Shown here piece after piece: positions 44,119-53,546 of a stretch of 58,250 bases of DNA; positions within the stretch are counted from its first letter, which is position 1; each line of letters starts with the position of its first letter. The stretch is taken from assembly GCA_002897675.1 (NCBI GenBank), contig BDSU01000020.1:1-58250 (forward strand), given 5' to 3'. The notes under the pieces are model-generated. The model worked only from the letters and a program-made list of their open reading frames with translations, had not been told where the DNA came from and did not search any database. Source of the stretch: a bacterium BMS3Abin02 (GTDB lineage: Bacteria; Actinomycetota; Acidimicrobiia; Spongiisociales; UBA4744). The position numbers were made by a program, and so were the translations under genes.

Positions 44119-44760
44119 ATGTTGATCGCTTCGGACACCCTCTGGTACGCCCAGACGAACACGTACGTGGTCGCCCCCGACGCGGGAGGGCCCGCCGTCA
44201 TCATCGATGCTCCACCGGAGCCGGAGGCCATCCTCGCGCTGGTGGCCCGTTACGACCTGAAACCGGTCGCCCTTCTGCTGACCCATGGGCACGTCGACCA
44301 CACGGGTGGCGCGGGAGTCATCGTCGAGCGAACGGGCGCGTCGGCCTATGTCCATCCCGACGACGACTTCCTCACGCTGCACCCGTTCGAGCAACTGAGA
44401 ATCCTCTTCGGGATGACTCCGGAAGGGGACTTCGCTCCCCCCCGACGGTTTGAGCGACTGGCGGACGGTGCGATTCTGCGCCTTGTGGGGCTGGAGATCG
44501 AAGTCCTGCACACACCGGGCCACACCCCCGGACACTGCTGCTTCCTGCTGCAAGACACCCTGTTCTCCGGGGATCACCTCTTCGCAGGCTCGATCGGCCG
44601 AACAGACCTGCCAGGTGGCGACATGGAGACGCTTCTGGAGAGCATGAAGGTCAAGATCCTGCCGCTGTCGGATGAGACCACCGTGTATCCGGGGCACGGT
44701 CCCGCGACTACGATGCGTGCCGAACGCCGCAGCAACCCGTTCCTCCGAAACCTCCGATGA
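44119..44760 (+). CDS. MBL-fold metallo-hydrolase, glyoxalase II-like
   Basis: Metallo-beta-lactamase-fold hydrolase of 213 residues. Metal ligands are in THGHVDHTGG (His56, His58, Asp60, His61), HTPGHTPGH, GDHLF and PGHG, all intact. It resembles the hydroxyacylglutathione-hydrolase-like proteins that sit between rel and hisS in actinobacteria (Rv2581c position). Physiological substrate unknown; glutathione is not made by most actinobacteria. Its stop overlaps hisS by ATGA. Confidence 0.9.
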   Translation: MLIASDTLWYAQTNTYVVAPDAGGPAVIIDAPPEPEAILALVARYDLKPVALLLTHGHVDHTGGAGVIVERTGASAYVHPDDDFLTLHPFEQLRILFGMTPEGDFAPPRRFERLADGAILRLVGLEIEVLHTPGHTPGHCCFLLQDTLFSGDHLFAGSIGRTDLPGGDMETLLESMKVKILPLSDETTVYPGHGPATTMRAERRSNPFLRNLR

Positions 44761-45977
44761 TACGCGCACCAAAAGGCACCGACGACATTCTGCCTCCCGT
44801 CTCCCGGACGTGGCGGAGGCTCCTTCGAGCATGGGACGACCTGACCGAGCGGTACGGATACGACCTCGCCATCACGCCGACGTTCGAAGCCACCGAGGTC
44901 TTCTCGCGTAGCGTCGGTGAAGCCAACGAGATGGTTGAGAAGCAGATGTACACCTTCGTCGACAAGGGCGGCCGCTCCCTCACGTTGCGACCCGAAGGAA
45001 CCCCATCGATCATGCGAGCGCACATCCAGGCGGGCGGCACCGGTATCCGCAAGGCGGCATATTGGGGACCGATGTTCCGGTACGAACGTCCGCAGGCAGG
45101 CCGGCGGCGCCAATTCTACCAACTGGGCGTCGAGTACATCGGCACCACGTCGCCGCTCGCCGATGCAGAAGTCATCGAACTCGGCTACCGCTATCTCGTT
45201 GCAGCGGGCGTGAGCGGGCTGGCGATCGTGGTGAACTCGATCGGTGACAGCGTCTGCCGCCCTGCATACCTGGAGCGTTTGCGTACCTATCTACGAGAAC
45301 GTGAAGAGGAGCTGTGCCCGGACAGCCGGAGCCGGATCGAGACCAACCCCATGCGGGTGCTCGACTGCAAGATCTGCAAACCGGTCCTTGGAGACGCTCC
45401 CGCTCCGATCGATCACCTGTGCGACGGCTGCCGACGGCACTATGACCAGGTCAAGGAGACATTGAGAGTGCTGGAGGTTCCGTATCGCGACGACCCGCAC
45501 CTGGTGAGGGGGCTCGACTACTACACCAGAACCGCATTCGAGTACATCGCCACCGGGCTGGACGCAGCCCAGAATGCCGTCGGTGGAGGAGGCCGCTACG
45601 ACGGACTCGCGGAGACCCTCGGGGGTCATGCCACTCCCGGTGTGGGCCTCGCGATGGGCCTCGATCGTATCGTGCTCGCGTCCGGTGGTGGCGAAACGGT
45701 CGGCGAACTGGACGTGTACATCGTTGTGGCACATCGGCCGCTGGAAGACCATGCGCTTCGTCTGGCGTCGGAGCTGCGCGACAAGGGTTACAGGGTCGAC
45801 TTCGACCCGGAGGGAAGATCGGTGAAAGCCCAGTTCAAGATCGCATCTCGTCGTGGGGCTGCGAGAGTTCTCGTCGTGGGCGAGGAATGGAAACGAGGGG
45901 CTGTGACGGCGAGAGACATGGGGACGGGGGATCAACGGGAGATCCCCATCGAGGAGGTTTCGGAATGGCTGAGCTAG
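44757..45977 (+). CDS. hisS: Histidyl-tRNA synthetase
   Basis: Class II synthetase for tRNA-His, 406 residues, of usual length. It begins RAPKGTDDILPP, has motif 2 MFRYERPQAGRRRQFYQ, histidine-binding LVRGLDYYTRTAFEY, and motif 3 near GVGLAMGLDRI, followed by the anticodon-binding domain. It overlaps aspS by 13 bases. Confidence 0.97.
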   Translation: MIRAPKGTDDILPPVSRTWRRLLRAWDDLTERYGYDLAITPTFEATEVFSRSVGEANEMVEKQMYTFVDKGGRSLTLRPEGTPSIMRAHIQAGGTGIRKAAYWGPMFRYERPQAGRRRQFYQLGVEYIGTTSPLADAEVIELGYRYLVAAGVSGLAIVVNSIGDSVCRPAYLERLRTYLREREEELCPDSRSRIETNPMRVLDCKICKPVLGDAPAPIDHLCDGCRRHYDQVKETLRVLEVPYRDDPHLVRGLDYYTRTAFEYIATGLDAAQNAVGGGGRYDGLAETLGGHATPGVGLAMGLDRIVLASGGGETVGELDVYIVVAHRPLEDHALRLASELRDKGYRVDFDPEGRSVKAQFKIASRRGAARVLVVGEEWKRGAVTARDMGTGDQREIPIEEVSEWLS

Positions 45978-47731
45978 ACGGCATATACCGCGACGCGTAC
46001 GCCGGGGAAGTGACGGCGGAGCGTGTGGGGGAGACCGTCCGGCTGGCCGGCTGGGTGAGCCGCCGCCGCGACCACGGGGGAATCGTGTTCATCGATCTGC
46101 GGGACGCGACGGGGATCGTGCAGGCGGTGATCGACCCTGAGCAACATGCCGCCGCGCACCAGCTGAAGATGGAGTACGTCATCTCGGCGGAAGGGCAGAT
46201 ACGCAAGCGCCCGGAAGGCACCGAAAACCCGGACATGGCCACCGGCCAAGTCGAGATCACCGTCTCGGAGCTGGAGATCTTGTCCACGGCCGACACCCTG
46301 CCGTTCATGATCGACGACCGGGTCGACGTCGAAGAACTCATCCGGCTCGAGTACCGCTACCTGGACCTTCGGCGGCCCCGGATGGCCGCGAACCTGCGTG
46401 CCCGCTCGACCGCCCTCAGAGCCATGCGTGAAGTGCTGGACGAGCGCGGTTTCATGGAAGTCGACACGCCGACGCTGATCCGTTCCACCCCTGAAGGCGC
46501 CCGCGACATGCTGGTTCCCTCCCGGCTCCGAAAAGGGTCCTTCTACGCACTTCCGCAGTCTCCCCAGCTGTTCAAACAGTTGCTCATGGTCGCGGGCGTC
46601 GACCGCTACTACCAGGTCGCCCGCTGCTACCGGGACGAGGATTTCCGGAGCGATCGCCAGGTGGAGTTCACCCAACTCGACGTCGAAGGCGCCTTCTGGG
46701 GGCGCGAAGGTGTCTTCGCGACTTTCGAGGCCGTGATCGTCGAGGTCGTGCGACTCCTACGCGGGTCCGCTCCGACCATCCCGTTTCCCCGAATGACCTG
46801 GAAGGAGGTCATGGACGCCTACGGCACCGACAAGCCGGATCTTCGTTTCGGAATGCAGATCCACGATCTGGGTGCCGTGTTCGCCGACTCGGGCTTCGGG
46901 GTGTTCTCGTCCGTGCTCGCACAGGGCGGCAGCATCAAAGGCATCAACGCCGGCAAGCAGGGGCTCTCCCGGTCCGGCCTGGACGGCCTTGTCGAGAGAG
47001 CCAGACAGCTGGGAGCGAAGGGTCTCGTGTGGTTCATCGTGGAGGAAGCCGGTCTCCGTTCGCCCGTCGCCAAGTTCCTCTCCGAGGACGAACGATCCGG
47101 CCTGATCGGTGAATTCGGTGCGACCGAAGGTGATCTCCTACTCCTGGCTGCCGACACGCCCCGTACCGCAGCCGCGGTGCTCGGGCAACTTCGCATCGAC
47201 CTCGGTGCACCGCAAGGGCACGACGAGTTGTCGTTTCTGTGGGTGACGGACTTCCCGGTCTTCGAAGTCGGGGATGGCGGGACCCTTACGCCGGCTCACC
47301 ACCCGTTCACCGCCCCGCTCGACGTCGATGAGATGCGAGATACGCCCGAAACGGCCATCTCGCAATCGTATGACCTCGTGCTCAATGGCTCCGAGCTCGG
47401 ATCCGGCAGCGTGAGGATTCACGATCCGTCGGTGCAGCGGCAGGTGTTCGAGATCCTCGGGATCACCGATGAAGATGCGGAGCGGCGGTTCGGCTGGTTC
47501 GTCAAGGGTCTACGGTTCGGAACGCCGCCGCATGCAGGCTTTGCTCTCGGAGTCGACCGTCTGCTCGCGTTGCTGCAGCAAGAGCGATCGATTCGTGAAG
47601 TCATCCCCTTCCCGAAAACCCAAACGGGGCTCGACCCGATGAGCGGATCGCCAACCCCAGTGGACGATATCCAACTGGAGGAGCTCGGGGTGGAGCTGCG
47701 CCCGGAAGTGAAGGCGGAACTCGGCGGCTGA
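45965..47731 (+). CDS. aspS: Aspartyl-tRNA synthetase, bacterial type
   Basis: Class II synthetase for tRNA-Asp, 588 residues. The N-terminal OB-fold (WVSRRRDHGGIVFIDLRD) binds the anticodon, QSPQLFKQLLM and RCYRDEDFRSDRQVEFTQLD form the active site, the bacterial GAD insertion lies at about 290-420, and motif 3 is GFALGVDRL. The ATG at 45965 follows GAGGAGG at a normal spacing and lies within hisS. Whether it is discriminating or charges tRNA-Asn too cannot be decided here. Confidence 0.97.
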   Translation: MAELDGIYRDAYAGEVTAERVGETVRLAGWVSRRRDHGGIVFIDLRDATGIVQAVIDPEQHAAAHQLKMEYVISAEGQIRKRPEGTENPDMATGQVEITVSELEILSTADTLPFMIDDRVDVEELIRLEYRYLDLRRPRMAANLRARSTALRAMREVLDERGFMEVDTPTLIRSTPEGARDMLVPSRLRKGSFYALPQSPQLFKQLLMVAGVDRYYQVARCYRDEDFRSDRQVEFTQLDVEGAFWGREGVFATFEAVIVEVVRLLRGSAPTIPFPRMTWKEVMDAYGTDKPDLRFGMQIHDLGAVFADSGFGVFSSVLAQGGSIKGINAGKQGLSRSGLDGLVERARQLGAKGLVWFIVEEAGLRSPVAKFLSEDERSGLIGEFGATEGDLLLLAADTPRTAAAVLGQLRIDLGAPQGHDELSFLWVTDFPVFEVGDGGTLTPAHHPFTAPLDVDEMRDTPETAISQSYDLVLNGSELGSGSVRIHDPSVQRQVFEILGITDEDAERRFGWFVKGLRFGTPPHAGFALGVDRLLALLQQERSIREVIPFPKTQTGLDPMSGSPTPVDDIQLEELGVELRPEVKAELGG

Positions 47732-47732
47732 G

Positions 47733-49061
47733 ATGGACGACCTGTTCGCAGCCCACCGGTCAGAAGTGAAGTCGAAGGTGGCTCCACTCGCATCCCGCAT
47801 GCGCCCCGCAAGCCTCGATGAAGTCGTCGGCCAGCCGCATCTGGTGGGTCCTGGTGCGGCCTTCCGTCGGCTGCTCGAAGCCGGCCGGCCGATCTCCATG
47901 ATCCTGTGGGGCCCGCCCGGAACGGGGAAGACGACACTTGCGCGGCTGGTCGCGGGGACTTCAGGCGCCCGCTTCGAGCAACTCTCCGCGACGGCAGCCG
48001 GAGTCAAAGACGTGCGACGGATTCTGCGCGAAGCCGAACACAGGCTCGGTGAGGAAAGCCGAAGGACGGTGCTGTTCCTCGACGAGATCCACCGTTTCTC
48101 GAAGTCGCAGCAAGACGCTCTCCTTCCAGGCGTCGAGGACGGGACGATCATCCTCGTGGGTGCGACCACGGAGAACCCGTTCTTCGAAGTGAACTCCCCG
48201 TTGATGTCGCGAGCCAGCTTGTTCCGACTCGAGAAGATCGAACCCGAGGAGCTTGGAGTGTTGATCGACCGGGCGATCTCCGATACGGAACGCGGATTGG
48301 GAGACACGGGCGTCAGCTTGGAGGCCGAGGCTCGGACGGCGCTCACCGAACGTGTCGGCGGAGATGCCAGGGCGGCACTGAACGCTCTCGAGATCGCAGC
48401 TTCGCTCACGCTTGGTGCGAAGAGGTCCGAAATCGGCCGGGAGGACGTGGCAGAGGCCTTGCAGCGCCGCATCGTCCTGTACGACAAATCGGGCGATCGC
48501 CACTACGACGTCATCTCTGCATTCATCAAGAGCTTGCGAGGCTCCGACCCGGACGCAGCCCTGTACTGGTTGCACACCATGCTCGTGGCAGGCGAGGATC
48601 CCGAGTTCATCATGCGCAGGATGATCATCTTCGCGTCAGAGGACATTGGTTTGGCCGACCGGCACGCGCTGCCCATCGCGATTGCCGCCTCGCAGGCCCT
48701 GGCCTACACGGGACTCCCAGAGGCAACCTACGCGCTGACACACGCAGCGCTCTACCTTGCGACTGCCGTCAAATCCAACACGGTCGCCGTGTCGATCCGC
48801 AAGGCACGCGGCGCAGTCGAGGAGACCGCAGGCGCGGACGTCCCGGTCCACCTGCGGTCCGCCGCGTACGCGGGAGCGAAGGAGCTGGGGCACGGCGTCG
48901 GATACCGCTATCCGCACGACTACGAAGAACACGTCGTCGCCCAGCAGTACCTTCCCGACGAGGCGGTAGGACGCGCGTTGTTCACTCCCGTCGATCAGGG
49001 AGACGAAGCCGGCATCAGAGAGCGTGTCGCATCATGGCGACGGTTCCTCAGAGGCAGGTGA
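47733..49061 (+). CDS. rarA: Replication-associated recombination protein A (RarA/MgsA)
   Basis: AAA+ ATPase of 442 residues that acts at stalled replication forks. It has RPASLDEVVGQ, Walker A GPPGTGKTTL, Walker B FLDEIHRFSKSQQD, sensor 1 GATTENPFFEVN and the C-terminal tetramerisation domain containing GSDPDAALYWL. It begins one base after the aspS stop. In actinobacteria it usually lies between aspS and alaS, as here. Confidence 0.96.
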   Translation: MDDLFAAHRSEVKSKVAPLASRMRPASLDEVVGQPHLVGPGAAFRRLLEAGRPISMILWGPPGTGKTTLARLVAGTSGARFEQLSATAAGVKDVRRILREAEHRLGEESRRTVLFLDEIHRFSKSQQDALLPGVEDGTIILVGATTENPFFEVNSPLMSRASLFRLEKIEPEELGVLIDRAISDTERGLGDTGVSLEAEARTALTERVGGDARAALNALEIAASLTLGAKRSEIGREDVAEALQRRIVLYDKSGDRHYDVISAFIKSLRGSDPDAALYWLHTMLVAGEDPEFIMRRMIIFASEDIGLADRHALPIAIAASQALAYTGLPEATYALTHAALYLATAVKSNTVAVSIRKARGAVEETAGADVPVHLRSAAYAGAKELGHGVGYRYPHDYEEHVVAQQYLPDEAVGRALFTPVDQGDEAGIRERVASWRRFLRGR

Positions 49062-49102
49062 CGGCGAGGAGTGTGGCGCAAGTGACACGTGGGTCTCCGC
49101 AC

Positions 49103-49108
49103 TAACCT
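49103..49108 (+). promoter_or_regulatory. -10 box consistent with leaderless small membrane protein
   Basis: TAACCT ends 7 bases before the ATG at 49116, without a ribosome site. The same hexamer recurs before alaS. Confidence 0.45.
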
Positions 49109-49115
49109 GCCTGCC

Positions 49116-49304
49116 ATGATGGTGAGGCTGTGGTGGTTCCTGCTCGGCGCAGGCTCGGGAGCGTGGGGCACGATCTGGCTGCTGAGACGCATGCAACGAG
49201 CGCGAGCGGCGTTGGCTCCGGCAAACCTTGCGAAACAGGGGGCGCTGACAGTCGCCGATGTCCTGGCAGCCGGAGGCAGACGTCTCAAGAGTGACCACCG
49301 CTAA
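49116..49304 (+). CDS. Small membrane protein before alaS, DUF6167-like
   Basis: Protein of 62 residues with one N-terminal hydrophobic segment (VRLWWFLLGAGSGAWGTIWL) followed by a basic, alanine-rich helix and the end LKSDHR. Size, topology and position just before alaS match the DUF6167-type proteins found before alaS in streptomycetes and relatives. Start at ATG 49116 (or ATG 49119) with a -10 box 7 bases upstream. Function unknown. Confidence 0.65.
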   Translation: MMVRLWWFLLGAGSGAWGTIWLLRRMQRARAALAPANLAKQGALTVADVLAAGGRRLKSDHR

Positions 49305-49307
49305 CCT
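49302..49307 (+). promoter_or_regulatory. -10 box close to the alaS start
   Basis: TAACCT ends 9 bases before the alaS ATG and overlaps the end of the small membrane-protein gene. An mRNA from it would be leaderless or have 2-3 leader bases. Confidence 0.4.
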
Positions 49308-49316
49308 GGATGTTTC

Positions 49317-51938
49317 ATGGACTCCACACACATACGCTCATCGTTTCTGCGCTTCTTTGAAGAGAGAGACCATGTCGTTCGTCCCTCGGCGTCGCTGATT
49401 CCCGTCGATCCCACCCTCCTGCTCACCAACGCCGGCATGGTTCCGTTCAAACCCTATTTCCTCGGGGAGGAACCGGCGCCGTTCCCGAGAGCGGTGTCGG
49501 TGCAGAAGAGCTTCCGGACAGTCGATATCGACATCATCGGCACGACGGCGCGTCACTTCACATTCTTCGAGATGCTGGGGAACTTCAGCTTTGGCGATTA
49601 CTTCAAGGAGAAGGCGATCCCCTACGCATACGAACTCGTCACCGAGCTGTTCGGCATCGACCCGGAGCTGCTGTGGTTCACGGTGTACGAGACGGATGAC
49701 GAGGCTGCCGAGATCTGGATCGACGGCGTGGGCGTCCCCCCACACAGGGTGCAGCGCCGGGGAAAGGACAACTTCTGGCAGATGGGCGTGCCAGGTCCCG
49801 CCGGGCCGTGTTCGGAGATCTTCTACGATCGTGGTCCCCGTTATGGTGCAGACGGCGGTCCGGCGGTGGACGAAGAGCGCTTCATCGAGATTTGGAACCT
49901 CGTGTTCATGCAGAACGTCCAGGATCGGCCGTATCACGTCATCGGAGACCTTCCGGCCAAGAGCATCGACACCGGCATGGGACTCGAACGCGTGGCGATG
50001 GTGTTGCAGGGCAAGGAGACCGTCTTCGACATCGATACGGTTCGGCCGGTTCTCGCGGTGGCGGAACGCCATGCCGGAGTCGAGTACGGCCACGACCCTC
50101 TCACGGACGTGTCTCTGCGGGTGCTGGCCGATCACGGCAGATCGATGACGGTTCTCATCGCAGACGGAGTCGTACCCTCGAACGAAGGTCGCGGTTATGT
50201 GCTGCGCCGGGTCCTCCGAAGGGCGGTGCGCCACGCGTGGACACTCGGCGGAAAGGGGGCCGTGACCCCCAAGCTCGTCGAAGCGACGATCGAGGTCCTC
50301 GCCGGGGGCTATCCGGAGCTGCTCGACAAGAAGAGCTTCATCCAGGACGTCGTCACCCGGGAAGAAGAGCGGTTTCGTCACACACTCGCCTCGGGTCACA
50401 ATCTGCTCGATCAGGCACTCACGACCCTGCAACCCGGAGACCGCCTCCCTGGCTCGGTGGCGTTCAAGCTGCACGACACATACGGCTTTCCCGTCGAGCT
50501 CACGACCGAGATTGCGGGAGAGCAGGGCGTCGATGTGGACCTTGAAGCGTTCGAGAGCGAGATGGCCGAACAGCGGGCCAGGGCGCGGTCCGCCTGGCGT
50601 GGCGGCGAAAAGGCCGGCGGCACCGACTCCTACCGGCGGCTCCTCGACAGGGTCGGACCGTCCGAGTTTCTCGGGTACGGCGACCTGATCGCACGTGCCA
50701 CGGTGGTAGCCGTTGTCAGAGACGGCGAGTCTCTGGAGGGCGCGGGGCAAGGTGAGACCGTCGAGGTATTCCTCGATCGGACACCGTTCTACGCGGAATC
50801 CGGGGGGCAGGTGGGCGACAAGGGCCTTCTCGAGGGCGAAGGCGTCCAATGTGTGGTCTTCGATACGCAGCCGGCCGTACCCGGGCTCACGTCGCACCAC
50901 GTCAAAGTGACGAAGGGCCGCCTCCGGGTGGGTCAGCACATCGAGGCGATGGTGGACTCGACACGGCGTGAGGCAATCTCCAAGAGCCACACCGGGACTC
51001 ACATCCTGCACTGGTCGCTGCGCGAGGTGCTCGGTGAGCATGTCCATCAGGCAGGATCGCTGAACGAGGCCGGACGCCTCCGGTTCGACTTCAGCCACTT
51101 CGGCGCTCTGTCGCAAGAGGAGTTCTCCGAGGTTGAGCGACTTGCGAACGAGCAGGTGATCGCCAACTCGGCCGTGCGCACGTTCACGACCAGCATGGAC
51201 GAAGCTCGGAGCCTCGGGGCGTTGGCGTTCTTCGGCGACAAGTACGGAGATGTCGTCCGTGTGGTCGAGATCGGTGGTTTCTCGAAGGAACTATGCGGTG
51301 GCACGCACACCACGACCGCAGGTCAGATCGGTCCGCTCATCATCCTGGGCGAGTCGTCGATCGGCTCGAACCTGCGCCGCGTGGAGGCATACTCGGGTGA
51401 CAACGCCTACGAGTATCTGGCCGGACTACGGCGGCGCCTGGGCGAGACGGGCCAGATGCTGAGGTCCAAACCGGAAGAGGTCCCGTTGCGGGTCAGGCAG
51501 CTGCTGGATCGGACGCGACATCTCGAGGAAGAGCTTTCCACGCTGCGCGCAAAACTGGAAGCGGAGGAAGCCCAGGCCCTCGCGGCGGACGCCACGGAGA
51601 TCGCAGGAGTGAAGGTCGTGGTGACCGCCCGGGAGGAGACTCCTCCTGAGCGGCTGCGGGCCCTGGCGTTGGAGATTCGGGACCGTCTGGGCAGCGGAGT
51701 CGTCGTTGTCGGCAGCAATTACGGTGGCAAGGGAGCGCTCGTCGGTGTCGTCAGCAAGGATCTCGTCGCACGGGGTGTTTCGGCGTCCGAACTCATCCTG
51801 CCGGGCGCTCGCAAGCTCGGTGGCGGAGGGAGCCGTGATCCCGAACTCGCTCAGGCCGGCGGTCCCAAAGGCGGGGAGTTGGCCGCAGCGCTCGACGCGG
51901 TCAGGGAAGCGACCGGAGTGGCGTTGACTGGTTTGTGA
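49317..51938 (+). CDS. alaS: Alanyl-tRNA synthetase
   Basis: Class II synthetase for tRNA-Ala, 873 residues. The catalytic domain begins MDSTHIRSSFLRFFEERDH and contains MGLERVAMVLQG. The editing domain has HTGTHILHW and the CGGTHTTTAGQIG zinc motif. A coiled coil (about 735-770) and a DHHA1 C-terminal domain ending in GGGSRDPELAQAGG complete the protein. Its stop overlaps ruvX (TGATG). Confidence 0.97.
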   Translation: MDSTHIRSSFLRFFEERDHVVRPSASLIPVDPTLLLTNAGMVPFKPYFLGEEPAPFPRAVSVQKSFRTVDIDIIGTTARHFTFFEMLGNFSFGDYFKEKAIPYAYELVTELFGIDPELLWFTVYETDDEAAEIWIDGVGVPPHRVQRRGKDNFWQMGVPGPAGPCSEIFYDRGPRYGADGGPAVDEERFIEIWNLVFMQNVQDRPYHVIGDLPAKSIDTGMGLERVAMVLQGKETVFDIDTVRPVLAVAERHAGVEYGHDPLTDVSLRVLADHGRSMTVLIADGVVPSNEGRGYVLRRVLRRAVRHAWTLGGKGAVTPKLVEATIEVLAGGYPELLDKKSFIQDVVTREEERFRHTLASGHNLLDQALTTLQPGDRLPGSVAFKLHDTYGFPVELTTEIAGEQGVDVDLEAFESEMAEQRARARSAWRGGEKAGGTDSYRRLLDRVGPSEFLGYGDLIARATVVAVVRDGESLEGAGQGETVEVFLDRTPFYAESGGQVGDKGLLEGEGVQCVVFDTQPAVPGLTSHHVKVTKGRLRVGQHIEAMVDSTRREAISKSHTGTHILHWSLREVLGEHVHQAGSLNEAGRLRFDFSHFGALSQEEFSEVERLANEQVIANSAVRTFTTSMDEARSLGALAFFGDKYGDVVRVVEIGGFSKELCGGTHTTTAGQIGPLIILGESSIGSNLRRVEAYSGDNAYEYLAGLRRRLGETGQMLRSKPEEVPLRVRQLLDRTRHLEEELSTLRAKLEAEEAQALAADATEIAGVKVVVTAREETPPERLRALALEIRDRLGSGVVVVGSNYGGKGALVGVVSKDLVARGVSASELILPGARKLGGGGSRDPELAQAGGPKGGELAAALDAVREATGVALTGL

Positions 51939-52342
51939 TGGGTCGTATCCTTGCCTTGGATTACGGAAGCGCCAGGATCGGCGTGGCGATCTCCGATGCT
52001 CTGCGAATCACCGCACAGCCTCTTGCCGTGGTTGCGGCGGAAGAGTTCGAAGAACGACTCCGAGAACTGGTCACGGATCGTGACGTTGACCTCGTCGTCG
52101 TCGGGCTGCCGACATCCCTCGACGGTTCCGAGGGGCCGTCGGCCGCCGGGGCGCGGCGGCTTGCCGAGCGTGCCGGGGCGATTACCGGGGTCGACATCGA
52201 AATGGTCGACGAGCGGTTCACCACGACGGCCGCCGAGCGTGTGCTCATCGAAGGGAACGTCCGTCGTCGCCGCCGTAGGGAGGTCGTCGACAAAGTCGCC
52301 GCGGCCGTGATCTTGCAGGGTTATCTGGAGACCCTGCGATGA
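51938..52342 (+). CDS. ruvX: YqgF/RuvX-family RNase H-fold nuclease
   Basis: Putative Holliday junction resolvase or 16S rRNA 5'-end processing nuclease, 134 residues. It has RILALDYGSARIGVAISD, VVGLPTSLDGSEGP, and VDERFTTTAAERVL with the catalytic acids. The ATG at 51938 overlaps the alaS stop by one base; a GTG one codon upstream is possible. Followed by mltG with an ATGA overlap, the usual actinobacterial order. Confidence 0.94.
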   Translation: MGRILALDYGSARIGVAISDALRITAQPLAVVAAEEFEERLRELVTDRDVDLVVVGLPTSLDGSEGPSAAGARRLAERAGAITGVDIEMVDERFTTTAAERVLIEGNVRRRRRREVVDKVAAAVILQGYLETLR

Positions 52343-53400
52343 AGTGTGGAGTAGCTCGATTGGTCACGATCGTCGTAACCGTCGTTGTGGTCGGCGTCGT
52401 CGCCATCGTGGGCGGGCGCAGGCTTGCCACCTGGGCCGGAGGCTTGGGGGGGCCGACCGACGTCACGACTCCTTCGAACATCGCGCCCGGCGTATCGGTC
52501 ACGATCGAGGTTCCTGCAGGATCCGCTGCGAGGCAGATAGGCAGCATCCTTGCAGAGAAGGGGGTGGTGTCTTCGGCTCTCGCATTCGAACTCGCTGTCA
52601 GAGGGTCGGGGGTGGCCGAACGGCTCCAGGCGGGCACGTACCTGCTCGAGACCGGCATGACTGCGGGCGAGGCCCTGAACGTTCTCCTGGAAGGGCCCAT
52701 CGTCGAGAGTTACCGGGTCACGGTTCCCGAAGGCCTGTGGGTGACCGAGATCCTCGACAGTCTCGCCGCGCAGACGACGTATGAGCGGGGGGATTTCGAA
52801 AGCGCACTGAGCGACATCGACTCTTCCCACGGGTACGGCGGGGGAGATCTCCGGTCGTGGGAGGGCGGCCTCTTTCCCGACACGTACGAGTTTGCTTCAG
52901 ACGTTTCTCCCAAGGAGATCCTCCAGCGCATGGCGACGACGATGGATCAGCGAATCGAGTCCGTGGACTGGAGTGATCTCGAGGCATTGGGCATTACCGT
53001 GAAGGACGGTGTCATCATCGCTTCGATCGTCGAGTCTGAAGCGAAGCTCGACGAGGACCGGCCAGTGATCGCCGGTGTCGTGCTGAATCGACTCGAGATC
53101 GACATGCCGCTGCAGATCGACGCCACCGTGCTCTACGCCCTTGGAGAGCGGGGCAAAGTCCTCAGTTCGAAGGATCTGGAGGTCGACTCTCCCTACAACA
53201 CCTATCGCGTGCAGGGACTCCCTCCGACACCGATCGGGGCGCCGGGGCTTGCCAGCCTCGAAGCTGCAGCGCATCCAGTCGAAAGCAAGTATCTGTACTA
53301 CGTCTTGACGGACAAGGCCGGGGGACATTCCTTTGCGGAGACGTACGATGAGTTCCTCGCACTCAAAGCCCAGGCAAAGCGTGACGGGGTCATTCCCTGA
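52339..53400 (+). CDS. mltG: Endolytic murein transglycosylase MltG (YceG-like)
   Basis: Membrane-anchored lytic transglycosylase of 353 residues that cuts nascent glycan strands. A signal-anchor helix (about 9-29) is followed by a LysM-like domain and the YceG domain with GLFPDTYEF, the catalytic glutamate in ASIVESEAK (about residue 229), and YNTYRVQGLPPTPIGAPG. In actinobacteria aroE usually follows; here a pilus-type gene cluster follows instead after a structured gap. Confidence 0.95.
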   Translation: MKCGVARLVTIVVTVVVVGVVAIVGGRRLATWAGGLGGPTDVTTPSNIAPGVSVTIEVPAGSAARQIGSILAEKGVVSSALAFELAVRGSGVAERLQAGTYLLETGMTAGEALNVLLEGPIVESYRVTVPEGLWVTEILDSLAAQTTYERGDFESALSDIDSSHGYGGGDLRSWEGGLFPDTYEFASDVSPKEILQRMATTMDQRIESVDWSDLEALGITVKDGVIIASIVESEAKLDEDRPVIAGVVLNRLEIDMPLQIDATVLYALGERGKVLSSKDLEVDSPYNTYRVQGLPPTPIGAPGLASLEAAAHPVESKYLYYVLTDKAGGHSFAETYDEFLALKAQAKRDGVIP

Positions 53401-53546
53401 GGTACCAGGTGCTCCGGTACTTCGTCTTGTGTACCTCGTCGATCGCCGGCAGCCGACTATCGATGGCTGACGGCCGGTCGTGGTGCAAAACCCTCAAGCC
53501 TGTCGGCGCCAACGCCGAAACCTGACTCCAGAGAGAAGGGTTCGGA
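53401..53546 (+). promoter_or_regulatory. Structured intergenic leader before the pilus operon
   Basis: This 146-base gap holds a hairpin at 53445-53474 (GCCG-g-CAGCC against GGCTG-a-CGGC, 10-base loop), another at 53504-53517 (CGGCG, loop CCAA, CGCCG) and an unpaired GCAAAA stretch between. Inverted GTACC-type motifs at 53401-53434 resemble those at 9240-9300. A GAGAAGG ribosome site precedes the next ATG. A structured regulatory RNA is possible, but no known riboswitch consensus is clearly matched. Confidence 0.35.

Noticed and set aside
53401-53546. c-di-GMP-I (GEMM) riboswitch
   Set aside because: A GCAAA segment and two hairpins are present, but the paired conserved core and tetraloop receptor could not be aligned by eye; kept only as a generic structured leader.
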